A stretch of DNA of 64,000 nt from Siphonodentalium dalli (lineage: Eukaryota; Mollusca; Scaphopoda; Gadilida; Siphonodentaliidae): positions 144,850,351 through 144,914,350 of the forward strand of contig CP136062.1 in assembly GCA_032622095.1 (NCBI GenBank), written 5' to 3'. Shown here piece after piece: positions 56,101 to 64,000 of this stretch (positions are counted from its first letter, which is position 1; the number at the start of each line of letters is the position of its first letter). The notes under the pieces are model-generated. The model saw nothing but the letters and a program-made list of their open reading frames with translations. It had not been told where the DNA came from and did not search any database. The position numbers and the translations under genes are program-made.

Positions 56101-59100
56101 AGATAATTCCATACATTATCTTCCCAGAGCATTTCGTGTATGTGTATAGAAGATGACACGCCGTCCATGAATATTGCAAAATCGCTGACGAGGATAACAT
56201 TTTTCTATTGCTTATTGGTTTACATTGCATGGACCGATTTTGAAGATTTAACCACCAAACATTATGGCAAATAAACGGCGGTTATCACACTAACTTATAT
56301 GGAACAGACATCCCGGTGCGATATGAAGATACTGAAAATATAATCGCAGAGGAAGTCACTCGTGCGATGCGATGACAAAATACAACATATTGCATGCGAA
56401 TGTCAATGTATCCGTATTTAGTTATCGGATAACAATACAGTTGTTGCCGGTCTTCTCGGGAGACATTCAGATTTGTCAGCCAGTCGAGAACAAAGCTGCG
56501 ATCCTCGGGAGACATACCGTTATGAGCGTGAGAAATATCAATGTCTCACTCGACAGATGGGAACAACTGTATAATGTCAACAGTCACACATTATATACCA
56601 ATAGAATGATTTTGGAAAGCGTTGTGGCTAATACAGGCCCGACATTAAAAAGTATCAACCCGATGGCATTTTAGCGGCCCGAGACGCTGATAGGTCAGAT
56701 GGATATTGATCATTCTTGGTTGGCCGTTAATGAATCAAAATAATGTTATTACTGTTAATACCACTCCGTGCATAGAATGTTCGGTGAAGTTCATTGAACG
56801 ATTCTGAGTGTATACTTGTGAAGTTACAGACCTTTCTTCTCTTCTGCAACCAATCATCGAATATATTCACTATCCAATTAGTCGCTATTTTAGATTCTAG
56901 TTTTGAACTGATATGACAAATTTAACCGATCTTTACTCGATTACGAATTTCTTCTACGATTATTACTCACACGGCACAATCGTTTTGACGATTCTACGAC
57001 CAATGTCACGATTCTGCGGCTTGACAACCACGGTGCTACGGCAGTTTAGCGATTCTACGACCTTATTATACGTGATATTTTATGACAAACTTAGATACAG
57101 GAGCTTTTTGAATTGGGATGACAAAAGTGGGCTTCTTCATGTTTTCATTGCATAGAGTAGACTTTGCAGGTCAACCAGGTTGACTCACGGAACACATACG
57201 TGGCTGAGATGTATACATAAAATGAGTCACAATCGGCTCGGTCAAATCGGGACCATCAGATCAAACCACGAACCGATCGCTAAAAGTCATTTCTTGGGCT
57301 ACAAGAGGACAATAACAGTGGGAAAATTAACGTTCAACGTAAGCTTTGATAAGCATAAATGTAGGATTTGTCAAATTCGTACATCAATTCACGCAATATT
57401 CGATTAAACTCACACAGAAATGCAGTAACAATGTCAACTAATTGGCAACGCCCCGGGTTCGACCATGACAACGACGATTGTGCGACTCGTTGAACGGTAA
57501 TTTTCATTTGTATACGACGTATGTTACACTGATCGGGCAGCTTAGATCTGCATTAAGCCTATGTATGCTGCATCAATAATGTTAGGCACCGTGCCTTCGT
57601 TGTAATGAACAGATCATGGATTCAAAGCAGTACTGTGTCTATACTGATCCCCACATGTGATACCATATATAGACCAAGTCACATAAGAGACGTCCACCTG
57701 TCACTAACCCAGCATTTATGACATTTGAACATGATCAAATGTTTTTTCTATATAATTATTATCGATACTAGATCGTTGTTATTACCGGGAATTTGTTGAA
57801 AATGATAGAAATGATATTCTGTAATAATTTATTTATTTGTGATTAAAATGTAGTTATCTAAAATATAATTCCTTCGCACAGTCAAGATTTGCCTCCAGAT
57901 ATGAAATTTCTATGACATTTATTTCCACTCTCAACTTCCCACAATGTAAATTTGTAAACTCATTTGTAGTATGCACACCGGTCATGTCTACCACAATACA
58001 TATATTACCCACCAAAACACCTCATGTTAATAATAATGGCAAATTGGCGTCCGAACCAGGGGGGGGGGGGCATACACCCAGATGTGTATAGGTTATTATA
58101 TTTATTTTTGCCACTTTCGGGACACACCAACCAAGTGTTCTACTATTTTATTTTTGTTTGTATACGTTTTTACTGCATGTTTTCTGGTATCCATCCCTTT
58201 TATTTTTATCTTTTAAAACATGTTGCTTATTATTTTCAGTTTTAGGTACCCACACCCACCCCCTCTTTCGAAGAATTTTCGCTAATACTTTTCTACAAAC
58301 ACCTTTATAAAAGTAACTCGACGGTCAATATCTTTATGTGTAGGGCCAACCTGCGAATCAGAATATGACTAAAATAGCTTATAACCCATGATATGGTGAG
58401 TGCTGGCATTTTCGAATGAACAAGTCACCTTTAAAAAATTACAAAACCACTGGGTTCACTAAGAGGGAAGATGTTCAGGTAAGTTGTGAATTTGGTCATG
58501 TTAAAATGTCAGAATGCTGGTTTAGTGACAGGTGGACATCTCTTATGTGACTTGGTCTCGACGGCATCACATGTGGGGATCAGTATATACACAGTACTGC
58601 ATTGAATCCATGATATGTTCATGATGTTCATTACAACGAAGATACGGTGCCTATATATAACATTATTGATGCAGCATACATGGGCTTAATGCAGAACTAT
58701 CAGCTACCCGATCAGTATCAGATACGTCGTATACAAATGAATATTACCGTTCAACAAGTCGTACAATCGTCGTTGTTATGGTCGAACCCGGGGCGTTGCC
58801 AAATAGTTGACATTGTTACTGCATTTCTGTGTGAGTTTAATCGAATATTGCGTCAATTGATGTACGAATTTGACAAATTCTACATTTATGCTTATCAAAT
58901 CTTACGTTGGACGTTAATTTTCGCACTGTTATTGTCCTCTTGTAGCCCAAGAAATGACATTTAGCGATCGGTTCGTGGTTTGATCTGATGTTCCCGATTT
59001 GACAGAGCCGATTGTGACTCATTTTATGTAGACATCTCAGGCCCGTATGTATTCCGTGAGTCAGCCTGGTGGACCTGCAAAGTCTACTCTATACAACGAA

Positions 59101-62100
59101 AACAAGAAGAAGCCCACTTTTGTCATCCCAATTCAGTAAAAAGCTCCTGTATCTAAGTTTATCATAAAATATAAAGTACTAGCAGGTGACCCGACTTCGT
59201 CCGGGCTTTGACCTTGAATTGACCATTTTGAAGGTCAAGTCGAGGTAACGATTTGACCCGTCCAAAACATTCCCCGACAAAAGTATTCCTAGGTATCAAA
59301 TTTCGTCGAAATCCGTTAATTTTTTTATTTAATTTGAGTTAATTCTGCCTTTTTAATCAAGAGAAATTATGGTACCCGTCCCGTGATGGTACCCGTCCCT
59401 AAAAGAGGTACGTTTGTGGGTACCCGTTTCAAGGTGAAGATCACCTCGTGCGGAAAGACTTACCCGATGAAAATCTCCCCCGTTCCTTGGAACCCCTAAG
59501 TACGAAGACAGACATAAGAATCACACAACACGCTCATGTCTGAATAGAGACACACTCACGTCTGACCGCAGACATAAGAATCACACTACACGCATACGCT
59601 CTTTATCAATGACACTGCGGATACGAACGCTCTTTAACTATCAACGCGATTAACTCCACAGTGCCAATGACGGTCATTTTGGTGACTGAGAGTGGAAAAG
59701 GGGTGCTCGGAGCTAACAGACAGACAGAAGTCCCAAAATATATATTAGATAATAAGGTCGTAGAATCGTTAAACTGCCGTAGCACCGTGGTTGTCAAGCC
59801 CAGGGTCCGCGCTGGACCGAAATTTACTTTTTCCAAATAATTTGCCAAATGCAAATTTGTTTTTGCCAAATTATTTTAGCAATTGCCAAATGCTATCCCC
59901 GATAGTATCATTTTCTCCAACGGTAAGTCTTATGTTTCGACACTCGCGGTTTGAACGACTCTTGATATCGATAGAAAAGCAGTTAGTTAATAATTATTTA
60001 TACTCCCATCTCTATTGTGGTTTATCATTCAACAAAAACCGATCACCGAACAATACAATGGTAGAAGGGTTTCTCGATCAGAAGGGCACATCACAGGAGG
60101 ATTAGTAATCCCTCCAACCATCAGTACTAATGCTATGAGATTAACTGCATCTTAATAGAGGTGTTAACTTTCCATAAACCTTATAAAAACACCACTAATA
60201 TACCATTATGTAATTATGTTATAAGAGTTTCCTGATATTAATGGTATTGATTGACCAGTATTTTTTCAAATTGCTTGAGGAATTAAAAAGTGACTTGCCA
60301 AAAACTTTTGCCAAATGAAAATATTTTTTGCCAAATGTGAATTATATTTGCAGAATCGAGAAATTGGTCGTAGAATCGTCAAAACGATTGTGCCGTGTGA
60401 TTACTGTTAGGTTGTCGTCTGTTTATAAAACGAACTGCCAGCTGATCACGTGATCGACGATTTAACCGGTAACGGACCCCGGGCGTTAATAAAACAAAAT
60501 ATTCGTTAACGACCGCCACTCGCTTCGGGTCAACTTCGCCTCAAACTTATGGAATCTTACAGTGCGGATAAAATACAGTTAATCTACTAGATAATGTTTA
60601 ATGTATGTAAACAATGATCCCAAAACGTTATACACATTGTTTGATGAAATAAAATCACTGAAGAGTTATTGTGCAGTAAATATCAAAAGTGGACGACAAA
60701 CATACATGTACGTACCATCATGAACACTGACGTAGCTCGACAGCTTTATGGGATTTCCCGTTGTGGTACTCGTCACAAAGACAATCTTCACTCCTAGATC
60801 GTGAAGCAGGTTAATTCCGTCAAAGACGTCATCTTCTGTGGCAATGTCTCGACCAAGAAGCCAACTGGAAGAATACATCACAAATAAGTCGAAATTCGCT
60901 ACCTCTGGTCTGGCCAACTATACACGTGTAGGTACGCATGCAATTCTGCAGTTCATGAGATCCCGGCAAGTCAATCGTTATACCATCTCTCTGCACGTCA
61001 ACTAATATGCTTATAGTAGCCAAACAGCATGCACTATCAATATACAGAACATCTCAATGCGTGATGCTACATCTGAAAATGACACAACATTCCACAAGAG
61101 CACCACAAGTTGTTGAGATGCCCTAATCCGGTATGCGATGAATGAACAAAACCTGTTGTATTCGGATATCTTTCATCCCACCGTGGTTCACGAATACCAC
61201 AGATCTTTCACTGGCACATCCTATCTCAGATGACTGATATACATGGATGGACTTTTTAAAACCATACTCGCTATATCGTCAGACGAAATAAATGGACAAA
61301 ATCTGTTACATGTTGATATTGTTCCATTAATACTGCTCCGTGAGTATGATGTAGAGATATCCAGAGTTGTTATAAATGCATGGTCACTCTAAGAGCTATA
61401 ACTGAGTGTATCACTCCTACCCACATGAACATGAATACCAGTTAACAGAGGCGAGAATCCTGCATGCATGCAGTTAACACAACATGGATTATATACTTAG
61501 TAATGTGTGTTATTTGGGCTGGAAACAAATTACAATTTGTGTAATTTTGTGCTGTAAAAGTCGCCTATTCAGCCTTTTTTTTATTGAATCGTGCATACCG
61601 GTTAAATTGGGCATATAGATCCCGATACCTGTTAATATGGAGAGGAATCCCGCTAACCCCATCAAAAAGATCTGAATCCCTCGTACCGAAAGAGAGGAGT
61701 GGTTCATCCTCATAACTCTGCAACAAATTAATGGGCGAAGTACATGTGACCATCTTTTCCCCATGGTGGTTCATAACCATACCAACGATCATTGTAAATG
61801 AATGAATGGAGCAGGAGACGAAGCTCATCTTCAACAGAGTTATATTCACAGAACACATATATTCTATCACAGAGGTCCTCCCCTCGCCATCTACCAGTCC
61901 TATTACAAAAGAAATAAATACACGGTGTGTACGGTCAAGTTGTACCACAGTGATGCCGATTGTAGAACTCCGCTTCGCGTCGTCCTACAATCAGTTTATG
62001 TGTGGTACAAATTGATCACACACACCTCTATACCGTGTATCTAGTTCTCAAATACACCTGCCAAATTCAGTTTCGATGATAGTCCAGGGACATCCCGGTG

Positions 62101-62330
62101 TGTGGTACCGATCAATACACGACCTTATGATAAGAAATGAGAATCTGTCCACGGATAATGAGCACTAATACTAAGTCAGCGCCTCCATAAATTTGTCATG
62201 GATATTATGTGATATATAATACCGGACATGTTGCATGTACCTACCCGAGTTCGTATCCGTTTGGCGTAGCGATATCAGCATGTGGAAGTAGGTGTTCCTT
62301 TAATATGTCAATTGCCTCGGGCACTTCATA
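49991..62330 (-). CDS. PDXK: pyridoxal kinase-like protein, copy B (exons 6-10, 5' part outside window)
   Basis: Exons on the minus strand: 62330-62245, 60864-60716, 55558-55443, 51230-51164, 50127-49991. They equal copy A exons 6-10 in length and phase and read without stops (185 codons of C-terminal sequence). Retained: IATPNGYEL, WLLGRDIATEDDVFDGINLL, VTSTT, GPGDLTA with the catalytic Asp, EKTLSTMNQIIERTYKH and the C terminus ending MPKRDVH. Exons 1-5 should lie past 64000, since the corresponding copy A intron 5 is 5.2 kb and only 1.7 kb remains. The conserved frame suggests a functional gene. It is convergent with copy A; the introns carry different transposons. Confidence 0.88.
51164..51230 (-). 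CDS. PDXK: copy B exon 9
   Basis: 67 nt between CCATTAACAG and GTGAGTG. Encodes NTFEKTLSTMNQIIERTYKH; one residue differs from copy A in this stretch. Confidence 0.9.
51959..55109. mobile_element. hAT-like element, 3.15 kb, non-coding
   Basis: An 8-bp target duplication TTTATGAT (51951-51958 and 55110-55117) surrounds ends CAGGGACGTGGC and the complement of CAGAGACGTGGC. Eight-bp duplication with CAG-type ends is the hAT signature. No BED finger or hAT transposase frame is visible. The interior includes a C-rich subterminal zone and ~140-base degenerate repeats at 52660-53250. Confidence 0.75.
52660..53250 (+). repeat. degenerate ~140-bp tandem repeats inside the hAT-like element
   Basis: About four copies share TTTTATCTGATCTTGTTCA-type, TTTATGATGACACACTCCTC and TGTATAGTTTTTGGTATCG blocks, followed by a TTAACCCTTT-type end. 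Strongly diverged, so old. Confidence 0.6.
55443..55558 (-). CDS. PDXK: copy B exon 8 (GxGD motif)
   Basis: 116 nt. YKIEFDKLPGLYLGPGDLTA then ALFACWYMMDGDVK; six residues differ from copy A, mostly conservative, and the GPGD Asp is kept. Confidence 0.93.
59179..59749 (-). mobile_element. Helitron-like element in the right arm
   Basis: Minus-strand start TCTAATATATATTTTGGGAC with CTGTCTGTCTGTTAGC, end GCCCGGACGAAGTCGGG-TCACCTGCTAG at 59179. The left arm of the host inverted repeat still has the uninterrupted site (CCTTATTATACGTGATATTT), showing insertion between A and T with no duplication. Its terminus matches unit 3 at 15267. Confidence 0.85.
59801..60348. mobile_element. second insertion in the right arm
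   Basis: Separates CAAGCC from GCAGAATCG, which are adjacent in the left arm. Begins CAGGGTCCGCGCTGG and carries several TTTTGCCAAAT motifs near both ends. The ends do not pair cleanly; class unknown. Confidence 0.55.
60716..60864 (-). CDS. PDXK: copy B exon 7
   Basis: 149 nt, same as copy A. WLLGRDIATEDDVFDGINLL, HDLGVKIVFVTSTTTGN, PIKLSSYVSVHD. Donor GTACGTAC is identical to copy A. Confidence 0.92.
60865..62244. other. copy B intron 6
   Basis: 1.4 kb against 11.8 kb in copy A, because it lacks the Ty3 element. Blocks at 61130-61310 and near 61390-61730 match copy A 24170-24340 and 23700-24110 in reverse, including the remnants of an element with GAATACCAGTTAA motifs. It has its own palindromic MITE. 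Confidence 0.6.
61909..62050. mobile_element. palindromic MITE, copy B intron 6
   Basis: Same family as 40018-40162 (AGAAATAAATACACGG, GTCAAGTTGTACCACA, CCTACAATCAG). The matching part of copy A intron 6 (about 23215-23265, beside ACTATCATCGAAACTGAATC) lacks it, so it arrived after the gene duplication. Confidence 0.8.
62245..62330 (-). CDS. PDXK: copy B exon 6
   Basis: 86 nt. YEVPEAIDILKEHLLPHAD then IATPNGYEL. The ~120 bases upstream on the minus strand also match copy A (TTTCATGCAATCATG and GTTTGCTGTAT). Confidence 0.9.
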
Positions 62331-63038
62331 CTGGAATACATACAGCAAACACTCCACATGATTGCATGAAACATTCATGACCAGGTAATACCAAGATGCA
62401 ATATTCCTTTCTGTATTACAGAATTGAGGAGTAGATCGATTAGGAAATGCTAAATCAAACGACAACTAATGGTTATATAGGAATTCCTATTCACGTGTAT
62501 TAATTAAGTAAGTAATAGTTAAACTATATTTTCAATATACCAGATAAAAGCGGCACATAATCGCCGTGTCTCAATTTTATCATATCCGTTTCTCGCTTAT
62601 CGTGTGGCTTACATGTATACCCTGAGGCAACATATGGCAACTTCCCTTCAGAGCATAACATTCCACATCTTTCGAAGATTGTTTTCCATATGAGAAGTGT
62701 CGCTTTTGAATTCTACGGCACTTTTTTTTATGTGTTTGGCCCTTTTGTCTAAATTATACATTTGCTGGGGGTATGGTGAGTAATTCTCTTAATACTGGGC
62801 ATAATTTTACGTATAACGCGTTGAATTTGGTTTCAGCTTGAAGGGGTGTTTTCATGTCATAGTAGTTTATAACAAAATTAAACATGGATATATTATGTAA
62901 CTTTTTACGAATTTAAATCTAAATTGTTTTCTTCAAATGTTTCGAGTAGCGTGAAAAAGTCACACTGACAGTATTCTGAGGGTCGACAGGACCATAATAG
63001 CAATGACTGTAGTTATTCTCCTATTTTTTGCATAGAGT

Positions 63039-64000
63039 CTTAATATTGTTAGGGAATGATTTGTTTCCTCTGTTTCCATGTTTCAGAAAAAATAGAAAAA
63101 ATAAAAACATATAGTGTAAGCACTGTCCCAGTTTGTTTCGTGATGTTTCCACTGAATCAACTTGAAATAAAATTGCTTCGGAATCTTAATATTGTTAGGG
63201 AATGGTTTGTTTCCTCTGTTTCCTCTGTTTCCATCGTTTCAGAAAAAATAAAACAAATATAAATATATAGTGCAACCACTGTCCCAGTTTGTTTCGTGGT
63301 GGTTCCACTGAATCAACTTAAAATAAAATTGCTTCGGAATCTTAATATTGTTATGGAATGATTTGTTTCCTGTTTCCTCTGTTTCTATCGTTTCAGAAAA
63401 AAATAAATAAAAATAAAAATAATATAGTGCAACCACTGTCCCAGTTTGTTTCGTGATGTTTCCATTGAATCAACTTGAAATAAAATTGCTTCAAAATCTT
63501 GATATTTTTAGGGAATGGTTTGTTTCCTCTGTTTCCTCTGTTTCCATCGCTTCAGAAAAAATACAAAAAAATAAAAATATATAGTGTAACCACTGTCCCA
63601 GTTTGTATCGTGATGTTTCCATTGAATCAACTTTAAATAAAATTGCTTCGAAATCTTAATATTGTTAGGGAATGGTTTGTTTCCTCTGTTTCCATCGTTT
63701 CCGAAAAAAAATAATATATATATAGTGTAACCAATGTACCAGTTGGTTTCGTGATGTTTCCACTGAATCCTTGAAATAAAATTGCTCCTGAGTCTTAATA
63801 TTGTTAGGGAATGGTTTGTTTCCTCTGTTTCCATCGTTTCAGAAAAAGAAATATATATATATAGTGTAACCACTGTCCCAGTTTGTTTCGTGATGTTTCC
63901 ACTGAATCAACTTGAAATAAAATTGCTCCTGAGTCTTAATATTGTTAGGGAATGGTTTGTTTCCTCTGTTTCCATCGTTTCAGAAGAAAACAAAAATATA
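63039..64000 (-). repeat. minisatellite, 139-157 bp period, runs off the window
   Basis: Seven starts of CTTAATATTGTTAGGGAATG at 63039, 63185, 63341, 63498, 63655, 63794 and 63935. Each unit has TTTCCTCTGTTTCCATCG, an A/T-rich tract of variable length, CCACTGTCCCAGTTTGTTTC and a GAATCAACTTGAAATAAAAT tail. The variable A tract explains the changing period. In copy B intron 5; the open frames across it are repeat artefacts. Confidence 0.93.

Larger units (their letters stand above)
56968..60399. mobile_element. long inverted-repeat element in copy B intron 7
   Basis: Arms of ~770 bases: left 56968-57735, right 58493-60399 (longer because of two insertions). Ends CACACGGCACAATCG, flanked by the 6-bp direct repeat ATTACT at 56962-56967 and 60400-60405. 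Near the ends GATTCTACGACC repeats. The arms read open in places (for example NHEPIAK...FLGYKRTIT on both), but no transposase is recognised in the ~750-base centre. Long TIRs with a 6-bp duplication recall Polinton- or Dada-type or foldback elements; the class is unassigned. Confidence 0.75.

Noticed and set aside
63508-63873. 121-codon minus frame at the window end
   Set aside because: Repeats with the minisatellite period; no domain.

Overview
The window is eukaryotic: AT-rich, intron-containing genes with GT/GC-AG splice sites, dense relics of transposable elements, and no prokaryotic gene organisation. The style of the repeats (Helitron-like elements with internal satellites, TA and TTAA MITEs, a mag-like Ty3 element, a short 'gattgattgggtttaacgtc' repeat) suggests a marine lophotrochozoan, probably a mollusc. 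That placement is inference, not something a marker gene here proves.

The real genes are two pyridoxal-kinase-like (PDXK-like) paralogues arranged tail to tail. Copy A lies on the + strand at 2284-38331. I can assemble ten exons with compatible phases into a 325-residue protein. Copy B lies on the - strand; its last five exons (6 to 10) are at 62330-49991 and its first five should lie beyond position 64000. Exons 6 to 10 have identical lengths in A and B (86, 149, 116, 67 and 137 nt), and patches of intron also match, so this is an inverted segmental duplication. Both copies keep the kinase GxGD aspartate. Copy A has lost much of the usual N-terminal substrate loop and uses a GC donor in intron 5. 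In both copies the stop codon overlaps an AATAAA signal.

Almost everything else is mobile or repetitive DNA in the introns and the 11.7-kb spacer. Region by region: 4.9-7.0 kb has two MITEs that share one palindromic module, plus a LINE ORF1 relic. 11.0-12.7 kb has a terminal-inverted-repeat (TIR) block bracketed by 127-bp direct repeats. 12.9-17.5 kb has a SINE-like tRNA head, three Helitron-like units joined head to tail, a trinucleotide microsatellite and a LINE reverse-transcriptase relic. 25.2-34.5 kb is a dead Ty3/mag-like LTR retrotransposon with a 5-bp target duplication, itself interrupted by a 1.65-kb insertion and a 3.2-kb Helitron-like element. 40-46 kb, the spacer, has palindromic MITEs and a second 3-kb Helitron-like copy. 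46.2-49.9 kb is an apparently perfect 1826-bp tandem duplication that begins inside that Helitron's 3' hairpin. 51.7-55.3 kb (B intron 8) is a hAT-like element nested in another TIR element. 57.0-60.4 kb (B intron 7) is a long inverted-repeat element; one arm received a Helitron, so the other arm preserves the empty site. 63.0-64.0 kb is a ~150-bp minisatellite running off the window.

I see no defence system, CRISPR array, rRNA or functional tRNA gene. The notable biology is the divergent PDXK-like pair and the unusually readable history of nested transposition and rolling-circle-style duplication.
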